Of a stretch of DNA of 14,917 nt, positions 7,705 to 13,982 are shown piece after piece. The stretch is from the NCBI GenBank assembly GCA_958407465.1, contig CATYIV010000040.1:1-14917 (forward strand), given 5' to 3'. This DNA is from an uncultured Collinsella sp. Lineage in GTDB: Bacteria > Actinomycetota > Coriobacteriia > Coriobacteriales > Coriobacteriaceae. Position 1 is the stretch's first letter; each line of letters opens with the position of its first letter. Below the pieces are notes generated by a model. That model did no database searches and was not told where the DNA came from. It was given only the letters and a program-made list of their open reading frames with translations. The position numbers and the translations under genes were made by a program.

Positions 7705-8535
7705 ATGGATCGCAGTAAGGTACCCGCCGTTCTATCCATCGCAGGATCAGATTCCAGCGGTGGTGCCGGCATTCAGGCCGACATCAAGACCATCACGGCG
7801 CACCGTCTGTATGCCGAGACGGCCATCACAGCCATAACCGCACAAAACACGCTCGGTGTCACCGCCGTGCAAAACATCTCCCCGGATATTGTCGCGGCGC
7901 AAATCGATGCCGTTTTTGACGATATCCGCCCCAGTGCCGTCAAGATCGGCATGGTTTCCTCTGCCGAGATTATCGAGGTTATCGCCGACCGCCTGAGTGC
8001 CTGGGACGCACAAAATATCGTCGTCGACCCCGTCATGGTCGCCACCTCGGGCGCTCGTCTGATCGCAGAGGACGCCGCCGAAGCGCTTACACGCCGCCTG
8101 TTCCCCCTGGCGACCGTCATCACGCCCAATATTCCCGAGGCCATGGCGCTGCTCGATTACGAGGTCGATTCCGAGCGCACGCAGCAAAATGCCGCCATGC
8201 TCCTCACCTACCGCTTTGGGTGCGCGTCTCTCGTTAAGGGCGGGCATTTTGTCAACGAGGCCAACGATGTGCTAGCAGAGCCCGCACCGCTCGATGACGA
8301 GGGCAACCACCTGGGCGATCCGCTCACCACGTGGTTCCGCCACAAGCGCATCGAGACCGGCAACACGCATGGTACCGGCTGCACGCTTTCGTCCGCCATC
8401 GCCTGCGCGCTGGCCCAGGGCATGGATCTTGCCGATGCCGTCAACGCCGGCAAGGCCTACCTAACGGGCGCTCTCGCCGCCGGCTTTGACATGGGCAAAG
8501 GCTCCGGCCCCGTTAACCATATGTGGCAATATTAA
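7705..8535 (+). CDS. thiD: Hydroxymethylpyrimidine / phosphomethylpyrimidine kinase ThiD
   Basis: Ribokinase-fold kinase of 276 aa that phosphorylates hydroxymethylpyrimidine and its monophosphate to the pyrophosphate used by thiamine-phosphate synthase. Substrate-binding AGSDSSGGAGIQADIKT occupies residues 13-29. KGGHFV is present mid-protein. The anion-hole/catalytic motif THGTGCTLSSA is near the C-terminus, with C226. It is a single-domain form with no fused ThiE or TenA. GGGAGC is 6 nt before the ATG. It sits 176 bp downstream of thiC, the next pathway enzyme partner, but is separated from it by a hairpin and a -10 box. A perfect hairpin begins 12 bp after its stop. Confidence 0.97.
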   Translation: MDRSKVPAVLSIAGSDSSGGAGIQADIKTITAHRLYAETAITAITAQNTLGVTAVQNISPDIVAAQIDAVFDDIRPSAVKIGMVSSAEIIEVIADRLSAWDAQNIVVDPVMVATSGARLIAEDAAEALTRRLFPLATVITPNIPEAMALLDYEVDSERTQQNAAMLLTYRFGCASLVKGGHFVNEANDVLAEPAPLDDEGNHLGDPLTTWFRHKRIETGNTHGTGCTLSSAIACALAQGMDLADAVNAGKAYLTGALAAGFDMGKGSGPVNHMWQY

Positions 8536-8549
8536 GACTCGCAGTTCAA

Positions 8550-8586
8550 AACCACCGCAAAGGGGACAGGCACCTTTGCGGTGGTT
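8550..8586. terminator. Perfect 14-bp hairpin after thiD
   Basis: Arms 8550-8563 and 8573-8586 are perfectly complementary (AACCACCGCAAAGG / CCTTTGCGGTGGTT) around GGACAGGCA. No T-run follows on the plus strand, but on the minus strand the stem runs into TTTT. It lies between convergent thiD and the SGNH gene, so a bidirectional terminator is plausible. The GGGGACAGGCACC core is of a kind I associate with dispersed palindromic (REP-like) elements; that is from memory and unverified. Confidence 0.55.
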
Positions 8587-8596
8587 CCCACAAACA

Positions 8597-8812
8597 TCTC
8601 GATCCATAGCAGTTAGAGTCCATTTTTCGGCCCACCTCTTACAGATTGAGACATTCAAATTCCGCTCAGAAGATAATCTCGATCTGTAACAGTAACTCGG
8701 CAAAATCGACCCTAGATGTTACAGATCGAGACAAACGACCGATATCGACCTAAATAATCTTAGTCTGTAACATCTAGCCCGTTTTCGGCCTTACAACTGT
8801 TACAGATCAAGA
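8597..8812. repeat. Three-unit array of alternating 15-bp inverted repeats at 40-bp spacing
   Basis: Each unit is a left arm (consensus TCTCGATCTGTAACA), 25 nt, then a right arm (TGTTACAGATCGAGA). The units start at 8597, 8677 and 8758. The middle unit (8677-8691 and 8717-8731) is a perfect 15-bp inverted repeat. The third (8758-8772, 8798-8812) has two mismatches and the first (8597-8611, 8637-8651) is degenerate. Loops are 25 nt in all three and the gaps between units are 25 and 26 nt, so arms recur every 40-41 bp in alternating orientation. Between units 2 and 3 there is also a perfect 14-bp inverted repeat, CTAGATGTTACAGA (8712-8725) with its complement (8764-8777). No gene is seen in 8536-8868. 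Confidence 0.85.
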
Positions 8813-8868
8813 CAAATCAACGAAACAAGCCACCGCAAGGAGAACTATTGTGGGGGTTTGGGGCCGTG

Positions 8869-9528
8869 CTACTCACCGAGCATCTCTTTGAGCTTGGCCG
8901 CCACGGCGTGGCCCAAGCTCTCGTGGCTTTCGGGCATCATGTGCAGATAATCGATATCGCCCGGCTCGGCAAACTCGGCGGCATTCAAAAAGTCGCAGCC
9001 AAACTGCTCGGCCACGTGCGCATAGTACTCGCCAAAATGCTCAGATGCCTCAACGGAATGCTCGTCAAAGTCGGTCATATACACATCGGCAATCTGCGGC
9101 TTGATCTTGATAGGAGCCATCAGCAGAATGTGCGGACAAGGCGCAGCGTCGGTCCACGGAAACGCGCGGACGGCGCGAATCAGCGCCATGGCGCCACGGG
9201 CGATATCGGAAGCCGTCACGTTAAAGACCGTCTTACAGTCGTTGGTGCCCAGCATGATCACAATGGCGTCCAGCGGCTTATGGGCCTCGAGTAGCATCGG
9301 CAATGCGCGAATGCCGTTGAGGTTAGTGTCCAGATGGCACATATCGTCGCGCACCGTCGTGCGGCCGTTTAGGCCTTCCTCAATCACGTGCCAGCCCTCG
9401 CCCAAGTCGCGCTGGACCACGCCGCACCAGCGCACATCACGTGCATAGCGCACCGCGGTGCCGTCGCGCATGCCCGCCGGATCGTAGCCATAGGTATTGC
9501 TATCGCCAAAGCACAGAACGTTTTTCAT
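8869..9528 (-). CDS. SGNH/GDSL-type hydrolase
   Basis: 219-aa serine esterase/lipase-like enzyme of the SGNH fold; the substrate cannot be told from sequence. Block I is CFGDSNTYG with nucleophile S10. Block II is EEGLNGRT (G52, N54). Block III is MLGTNDC with N96. The C-terminal catalytic pair is D193 and H196 in DIDYLHMMPESHESLG. There is no signal peptide, so it is probably cytoplasmic. These four blocks resemble arylesterase/acyl-CoA thioesterase-like members. The ATG at 9528 is preceded by GGAAGGG at good spacing. A terminator hairpin ends about 19 nt upstream of the ATG, so its own promoter would have to overlap the end of the PARG-like gene, or it relies on read-through. Convergent with thiD. 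Confidence 0.92.
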   Translation of the reverse strand: MKNVLCFGDSNTYGYDPAGMRDGTAVRYARDVRWCGVVQRDLGEGWHVIEEGLNGRTTVRDDMCHLDTNLNGIRALPMLLEAHKPLDAIVIMLGTNDCKTVFNVTASDIARGAMALIRAVRAFPWTDAAPCPHILLMAPIKIKPQIADVYMTDFDEHSVEASEHFGEYYAHVAEQFGCDFLNAAEFAEPGDIDYLHMMPESHESLGHAVAAKLKEMLGE

Positions 9529-9546
9529 CGTAAGCCCTTCCTTTAG

Positions 9547-9581
9547 TAAAAAGCCGGCGGGAGCAGCCCCTCCCGCCGGCT
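9547..9581 (-). terminator. Intrinsic terminator of the PARG-like gene
   Basis: On the minus strand AGCCGGCGGGAG pairs perfectly over 12 bp with CTCCCGCCGGCT around a 6-nt loop, then runs into T4-T5 (A-run 9548-9552 on plus). It lies 25 bp past the PARG-like stop and just before the SGNH hydrolase ribosome site. Confidence 0.88.
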
Positions 9582-9606
9582 CGACCCATCTGTCAGCACG
9601 TACCGA

Positions 9607-10740
9607 TTACAGGTACTTGCGCCAATCGTCCTCGTCCTCATCATCCTCAGCAGCAGCCTGGGCCTGCTCGGCGGCGCGAGCAGCCGCAGCGCGAGCGGCA
9701 ACCTGGGCATAGGACTCCTCGTTGCGCTCGGGGAAGTTTGCCAGCACGTGCTCAAACTTGGCAAAATCCTCGTCCCAGCGCGTAGAGGGCACGGCAAAGA
9801 AGACCTGCTTGACCTTAAAGTCGCCCGACGCGAGCTCCTTACGGAAGAGCTCGGCCACGGTCTCGGCGTCAAAGCCGTTGTTGTCGCAGCCCCAAGCACC
9901 CAGTACGAGCTTCTCGCGACCTAGCTCGTCGCAGATGGCAAGCACAAAGCGAATGCGGTCGCGCAGGGCATCCAGCAGAGCATCGTCGCTCACGCGATAC
10001 TCCTGGCGGGCGCGCTTAACGTTGGGCGCGGCGGCCACGATCACGTCGGCGTATGCATGCACGTGGTTGCGGTCGAAGCGCACCGCAGGCACCACCAGCG
10101 CACGGTTTCGGTAAAGCTCGCAGTTGATGTTGCGGCGACGGTTCTCGCCGTACCATTTGCGCTGCTTATCGAGAACGTTGTACAGATACGAATCGGCGCA
10201 CAGCGTGGCCTCCTGGCCCAGATAACCCTGAATATAGCCACCGCCCGGATTGGTGAACGAGGCAAAGTCGAGCACGGCCATGTCGCAGAACTGCGCATAG
10301 CCTCGACCGTTATCCAGAATGGCCTGCGTGGCAGAGGCGTCGAGCACGGTGACCTCGGGCAGGACCGGAGCGGGCTCCTCGGCGGCAGGCGCGGACTCGG
10401 TCTCCGTGGCCTCCTCTGCGTGTGCAGGCTCGGCCGTAACCTCGGTCTCGGCGGACGCAACCTCAGCGGTCTCGGCCTCGGCGGCCTCAGACTCCTCGGC
10501 AACCTGTTCTTCGGTGGCCACAGCACTCTGAACCTTGGCCTTCATCGCCGAGACAAAGCCGGCAGGCATACCGTCAAACTCGCGAACACCGGCAAGCGAA
10601 CGCTCGATATCCTTGGCGCACGCTTCGGACACAGTTGCCACGTGACGCTCGGCGGCCTTGGCACGGGCCTCGCGCTTGGGATTGGGCTGACCCGCTCGGT
10701 TGGACCTGCGGTTACGGTTCCTGTTGTCGACGTCTGCCAT
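9607..10740 (-). CDS. TIGR02452 / microbial PARG-like (DUF2263) protein with altered active site
   Basis: 377 aa. Residues about 128-340 match the TIGR02452/DUF2263 family, related to bacterial poly(ADP-ribose) glycohydrolase: LDFASFTNPGGGY, then QEATLC and SYLYNVL, VIVAAAPN and LVLGAWGC. Two ligand-site motifs differ from the norm. The GGG-X7-QEE signature reads GGG (166-168) then Q176-E177-A178, lacking the second Glu. The glycine-rich loop after GC (284-285), usually like GVFGN, reads DNNGFD. The domain is flanked by a basic N-terminus (residues 1-30, Arg/Asn/Lys), an Ala/Glu-rich acidic low-complexity stretch (about 75-125) and an acidic tail (EDDEDEDDW). The ATG at 10740 has AAAGGTG 7 nt upstream. 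The fold assignment is good; catalytic activity is doubtful. It could be an ADP-ribose binder or a variant hydrolase. Confidence 0.88.
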   Translation of the reverse strand: MADVDNRNRNRRSNRAGQPNPKREARAKAAERHVATVSEACAKDIERSLAGVREFDGMPAGFVSAMKAKVQSAVATEEQVAEESEAAEAETAEVASAETEVTAEPAHAEEATETESAPAAEEPAPVLPEVTVLDASATQAILDNGRGYAQFCDMAVLDFASFTNPGGGYIQGYLGQEATLCADSYLYNVLDKQRKWYGENRRRNINCELYRNRALVVPAVRFDRNHVHAYADVIVAAAPNVKRARQEYRVSDDALLDALRDRIRFVLAICDELGREKLVLGAWGCDNNGFDAETVAELFRKELASGDFKVKQVFFAVPSTRWDEDFAKFEHVLANFPERNEESYAQVAARAAAARAAEQAQAAAEDDEDEDDWRKYL

Positions 10741-10787
10741 AAGTGGTCACCTTTCTCGGTCTCTGCCGCTATCGGCTTTTCCCATCC

Positions 10788-10793
10788 ATGATA
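10788..10793 (-). promoter_or_regulatory. Possible -10 of the PARG-like gene
   Basis: TATCAT on the minus strand, 47 nt before the ATG and just downstream of the terminator of the preceding gene. No clear -35. Weak call. Confidence 0.3.
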
Positions 10794-10806
10794 CCCCGCC
10801 GCGTAC

Positions 10807-10832
10807 AAAAAAGACGGCCCCGAAGGACCGCC
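10807..10832 (-). terminator. Intrinsic terminator of the Bax-inhibitor-1 family gene
   Basis: Read on the minus strand, GGCGGTCC and GGGCCGTC pair over 8 bp (two G-U pairs) across a TTCG tetraloop, followed immediately by six T residues. It is a textbook terminator 46 bp past the stop codon at 10879. Confidence 0.9.
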
Positions 10833-10878
10833 TTTCGCATCGATTTGCACGCACGGCAAGCACCGCCGCAATTCGCCA

Positions 10879-11574
10879 CTAGTCGCGACGGCCGAGGATG
10901 TTCAGAATGCGCAGGAACACGTTGATAATATCCACGAACAGGTTAGAGGCCATAAGCACGGCGTTGGGCAGCGTAGGCGGCACCGTCGTGGCAACATAGG
11001 TGTCGTAGCCAATGAAGCCGGCGAACACCACAATCACGATCAGGTCGGTGATGGACTGCGAAACGCCCATGAACATCAGCACGATCTCAACCAGAATAGT
11101 AGCGAGCAGAATGCCAAAACCGATGCCATATACGCGCTGGAAAAACTTGGGGAACGTCACACCCAAGGCGCCAAAGACAAAGGTGATGGCGGCCGTGGCG
11201 ATAAAGGCAGTGTTGATGGTGGGCAGGTCGTAGTTGGCAAGGCCAAACGACGCGGTCAGGCCAAAGGTGCTCGCAAAGATTACGTAGCCCACAAGGGACA
11301 GGCCCACGGACTGCTTGCTGGCGGCAGCCGACATCATGACCATGCCGACGATGGTCAAAATAAATGAGCCAAAGACCAGCGGCAAAGCGGCGCCGCTCAT
11401 CATCATGCGCGCAAACGACATGGTGCTCGTAAAGTAAGCACCGACGCCCATGGCGCAAAAGCCCAAAAAGATCAGGGCAGACATGACAAGGTTGTACGCG
11501 CGCGGCGACATCTCCTTGGCACGGCTTGCACCGGTCTCGATGGGGCCGTTCTGATAGCCCTGGATATCGTTCAT
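10879..11574 (-). CDS. Bax inhibitor-1 (UPF0005/YccA-YetJ) family membrane protein
   Basis: 231 aa with about seven hydrophobic segments from residue 29 to the C-terminus, the layout of bacterial BI-1/TMBIM proteins. Some of these, such as Bacillus YetJ, are pH-sensitive calcium leak channels. The paired acidic residues of that family are visible as D191 (GYDTYV) and D215 (NLFVDIINVFL), 24 residues apart, the same separation I recall for the YetJ pair. The C-terminus FLRILNILGRRD is also typical. A calcium or stress role is inferred. An in-frame ATG 24 bp upstream exists, but the ATG at 11574 is chosen because AAAGGA precedes it by 6 nt. A tetraloop terminator follows. A perfect 12-bp inverted repeat flanks its predicted -10 box. 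Confidence 0.93.
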   Translation of the reverse strand: MNDIQGYQNGPIETGASRAKEMSPRAYNLVMSALIFLGFCAMGVGAYFTSTMSFARMMMSGAALPLVFGSFILTIVGMVMMSAAASKQSVGLSLVGYVIFASTFGLTASFGLANYDLPTINTAFIATAAITFVFGALGVTFPKFFQRVYGIGFGILLATILVEIVLMFMGVSQSITDLIVIVVFAGFIGYDTYVATTVPPTLPNAVLMASNLFVDIINVFLRILNILGRRD

Positions 11575-11601
11575 ACTTCGTCCTTTCAAAAAGCGCACGA
11601 C

Positions 11602-11666
11602 AGCGCCGTAGGTGACAAGATTCCTGCCATTGTACCCGAATGCCGCACGTCCTTACCTACGGCGCT
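11602..11666 (-). promoter_or_regulatory. Promoter of the BI-1 gene flanked by a perfect 12-bp inverted repeat
   Basis: A TACAAT -10 box lies on the minus strand at 11629-11634, about 55 nt before the ATG. The arms AGCGCCGTAGGT (11602-11613) and ACCTACGGCGCT (11655-11666) are a perfect inverted repeat with 41 bp between. One falls near the -35 region and upstream, the other about 10-20 nt into the transcript. The upstream arm overlaps the stop codon of the preceding hypothetical gene. Either a pair of operator half-sites or a long-loop hairpin ending that gene is possible; a T5 run lies about 10 nt past the second arm. Confidence 0.5.
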
Positions 11667-11991
11667 CGCCCTCAAGCGTACGATCAAAGGCCCAGACCCA
11701 CCAACGCATCACGTGTGCCTGCGAGCCGTCTGCCCGCTCGCGCGTCTGGTCCTCCAGATACAACTCGGTCGCGTGCCCGCCAAAACGCACCTTATATGTT
11801 GCCGTACGGATGCCGTAGACCATCAGGCCAAACCCGGTGGTCGAGATAATTTCGTCGATCGTAAAACAACGGCCGTCGACCCAGCAGACGGTGACCGGCA
11901 CGACCTGTCCGCCCGCGAGGATGCGGGCCACGACGTCCACATACTGCTTGTGCACGCGCCGAGTTTTGCCGTCTGTCTGTCGATATTCCAT
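11653..11991 (-). CDS. Small hypothetical protein, putatively SOS-controlled
   Basis: 112 aa from the ATG at 11991. I cannot name the family with confidence. It is mostly beta-type sequence with a conserved-looking core, QVVPVTVCWVDGRCFTIDEI (residues 29-48, W37-D39-G40-R41). That pattern is faintly like small DUF6504-type proteins found beside Y-family polymerase genes in actinobacteria (weak, from memory). No membrane segment or signal is present. The start is uncertain: AGGAGG ends 1 nt before the ATG, too close for normal use. In-frame ATGs at 12012 and 12078 would cross or precede the promoter described at 11999-12028. With that promoter, transcription would begin at or very near the ATG, suggesting a leaderless message. 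The stop codon overlaps the inverted repeat before the BI-1 gene. Confidence 0.7.
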   Translation of the reverse strand: MEYRQTDGKTRRVHKQYVDVVARILAGGQVVPVTVCWVDGRCFTIDEIISTTGFGLMVYGIRTATYKVRFGGHATELYLEDQTRERADGSQAHVMRWWVWAFDRTLEGERRR

Positions 11992-11998
11992 GCCTCCT

Positions 11999-12028
11999 AT
12001 TATCGAACGCATGTTTGTATGTTGTAAA
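11999..12028 (-). promoter_or_regulatory. Predicted promoter with LexA (SOS) box-like palindrome
   Basis: On the minus strand TTTACA (12023-12028) and GATAAT (11999-12004) are 18 bp apart, a good promoter. The spacer is filled by CAAACATGCGTTCG (12004-12017; plus-strand CGAACGCATGTTTG). This matches the Gram-positive/actinobacterial LexA consensus CGAAC-N4-GTTYG. LexA bound here would block polymerase directly. It is the only such box I noticed in the window. Confidence 0.65.
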
Positions 12029-12185
12029 GCGAACAGACTGTGGTTTTGGAGTGTCGTAGTAATCGCACGTGTCCGCATGGCGTGTTAGCAAAAAGAACAC
12101 CCGCGGTCAACAGGGCTAATATTCAATTTTAGTGCCAAAAAGTTCACTTCTCCCATCAGAACTCGGTAAAGAAGCCCACAGGAGG

Positions 12186-12194
12186 TGATACGAT
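12186..12194 (+). promoter_or_regulatory. Extended -10 promoter of the pit-DUF47 pair
   Basis: TGATACGAT, identical to the predicted element before the aminopeptidase gene (3047-3055). Transcription would start near 12201, 41 nt before the pit ATG. The site overlaps AGGAGGTGAT (12180-12189), a full 10-nt Shine-Dalgarno-like sequence, which is an alternative reading of this stretch. Confidence 0.4.
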
Positions 12195-12241
12195 TTATCA
12201 TGTTTTTGTAACGTGTCTGCAAACTTCGAGAAAGCCCATGT

Positions 12242-13291
12242 ATGGACGTAACGTTCTCAACCTTCCTCGGCCAAATTGTGTCGAACCCAGTCCTTGCCGT
12301 CACCGTGATCCTCGCGTTGGGCGCCATCTTCGTCAATGGATGGACCGACGCGCCCAACGCCATCGCGACCTGCGTCACTACGCGTTGCATGCCCGCCCGC
12401 GCCGCCATTCTCATGAGCGCCGCATTCAACTTCCTCGGCGTGCTCATCATGACGCACTTTAACGCGAGCGTCGCCAACACCATCTCGCATATCGTCGACT
12501 TTGGCGGAAACAGCACCATGGCGCTCGCGTGCCTCTGCGCGGCGCTGTTCTCCATCGTCGTCTACGGCGCCACAGCGTCGCGTTTTGGCATCCCCACCTC
12601 GCAAAGCCACAGCCTTATCGCCGGCCTGACCGGTGCCGCCATCGCCCTCGGCGGTGCGAGCAGCGTCAACGTCCACGAGTGGATGAAGGTCATCTACGGC
12701 CTGGCGCTCTCTATCGGCCTGGGCTTTGTCATGGGCTGGGTCCTGTGCAAGCTCGTCTCGATTCTTTTCGCCGCCGCCAACAGGCGACGTGCCAATGTCT
12801 TCTTTAAATACGCTCAGATCGCGAGCGCTGCGGCCATGAGCTTTATGCACGGCGCGCAGGATGGACAGAAGTTCATCGGCGTGCTCTTTTTAGGCGTGGC
12901 CTTTGCCAGCGGCCAGACGAGCGTCGGCGATGCAGGCATCCCCATCTGGATTATGCTGCTGTGCTCGGCCACTATGGGTATCGGCACCAGCGTGGGCGGC
13001 GAGCGTATCATCAAGTCCGTCGGCCAGAGCATGGTCAAGCTCGAAAAGTACCAGGGCTTCTCCGCCGACCTGGCGGGCGCCGCAAACCTGCTGCTTGCCA
13101 CCCTTACCGGCATCCCCGTGTCCTCCACCCACATCAAGACCTGCGCCATCATGGGCGTCGGTGCCGTCAAGCGCCTTTCGGCCATCAACTTCGGTGTCGT
13201 CAAGGACATGATGTTCACCTGGTTCTTCACCTTCCCCGCCTGCGGACTCATCAGCTTTGTCATGGCCAAGCTGTTCATGATGTTCCTCTAA
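12242..13291 (+). CDS. pit: PiT-family inorganic phosphate transporter
   Basis: 349-aa polytopic membrane protein for low-affinity, cation-coupled phosphate uptake. It shows the duplicated PiT signature: FVNGWTDAPNAIATCV in the N-half (residues 30-45), and in the C-half HGAQDGQKFIGV with PVSSTHIKTCAIMGVGAV. A GATASRFGIPTSQSHSL block follows the N-repeat. About ten hydrophobic segments are visible and the length is normal for Gram-positive PiT proteins. The ATG at 12242 is used. Its Shine-Dalgarno is weak (GAGAAAG), and an out-of-frame ATG lies 4 nt upstream. It is followed after 67 bp by the DUF47 gene with no terminator between, so the two are probably one operon. Confidence 0.96.
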   Translation: MDVTFSTFLGQIVSNPVLAVTVILALGAIFVNGWTDAPNAIATCVTTRCMPARAAILMSAAFNFLGVLIMTHFNASVANTISHIVDFGGNSTMALACLCAALFSIVVYGATASRFGIPTSQSHSLIAGLTGAAIALGGASSVNVHEWMKVIYGLALSIGLGFVMGWVLCKLVSILFAAANRRRANVFFKYAQIASAAAMSFMHGAQDGQKFIGVLFLGVAFASGQTSVGDAGIPIWIMLLCSATMGIGTSVGGERIIKSVGQSMVKLEKYQGFSADLAGAANLLLATLTGIPVSSTHIKTCAIMGVGAVKRLSAINFGVVKDMMFTWFFTFPACGLISFVMAKLFMMFL

Positions 13292-13358
13292 TCAAACCGA
13301 GCGTCCATCCGGACCGCAACACTTCGCCCACCCGTCTTCGCCTCGAAAGGACCCACCC

Positions 13359-13982
13359 ATGGCAAAGAAACCCGATTCGTTCTACTTTGACAACTACGTC
13401 GCTTGCGCCGACCTCGCCGTCCAGGCCGCAGAGCTGCTCACCAAGATTTTTGAGAACTTTGACCCCGCGCAGATCCACGACATGCTCGATAAGATGCATG
13501 CGATTGAGCATGCGGCAGACAAGAAGCACCACGAACTCGAAGACGCCTTGCTCACCGCCTTTATCACCCCGCTTGAGCGCGAGGATCTGGACCTGATGAG
13601 CTGCTCGCTCGACACCGTGCTCGACCGCATCGAAGGCGTCGTGCAGCGCGTCTACTTCACCAACATCCAGAGCATCCATCCCGACGCCATCGTCATCGCT
13701 CACAAGGTGACTGACGCCTGCCGCGCCATGAAAGACCTGATGGTCGAGCTGCCCAACTACCGCAAGTCCAAGACCCTGCGCGAACTCGTCATCCAGATCA
13801 ACACCATCGAGTCCGAAGCCGACGAGCTCTATATCAACGCCATGCGCAACCTGCACGTTAACGGCAAGGATCCGCTCGAGGTCATCGCCTGGCGTGACGT
13901 GTACGCCTTCCTGGAGTACTGCGCTGACTGCTGTGAGAATGTGGCCGATGTTGTGGATTCGATTGTCATGAAGAACAGTTAA
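13359..13982 (+). CDS. DUF47 / PhoU-like phosphate transport accessory protein
   Basis: 207-aa all-helical cytoplasmic protein of the DUF47 family (PhoU-like fold), normally encoded next to PiT transporters and thought to regulate them. Typical features are the N-terminal helices with IHDMLDKMHAIEHAAD, the acidic metal-site motif TPLEREDLDLMSCSLD in the middle, and a second helical repeat with INTIESEADELY. AAAGGA lies 7 nt before the ATG. The gene order here is pit then DUF47, with the pair in one direction. The last 15 or so codons shift towards T-ending usage, entering the G+T-rich patch described separately. A large palindrome begins 6 bp after the stop. Confidence 0.94.
   Translation: MAKKPDSFYFDNYVACADLAVQAAELLTKIFENFDPAQIHDMLDKMHAIEHAADKKHHELEDALLTAFITPLEREDLDLMSCSLDTVLDRIEGVVQRVYFTNIQSIHPDAIVIAHKVTDACRAMKDLMVELPNYRKSKTLRELVIQINTIESEADELYINAMRNLHVNGKDPLEVIAWRDVYAFLEYCADCCENVADVVDSIVMKNS

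Noticed and set aside
8597..8812. CRISPR-like array (short repeats with about 25-nt spacers)
   Set aside because: Repeats are only 15 bp, alternate in orientation and are degenerate; no cas gene is present. Alternating inverted units do not fit a CRISPR array.
12142..12163. Possible PHO box before pit (GTTCACTTCTC)
   Set aside because: Only one copy resembling a PhoP half-site is present; the 11-bp direct repeat needed for a PHO box is missing. The AGTTC/GAACT pair is too short to call.
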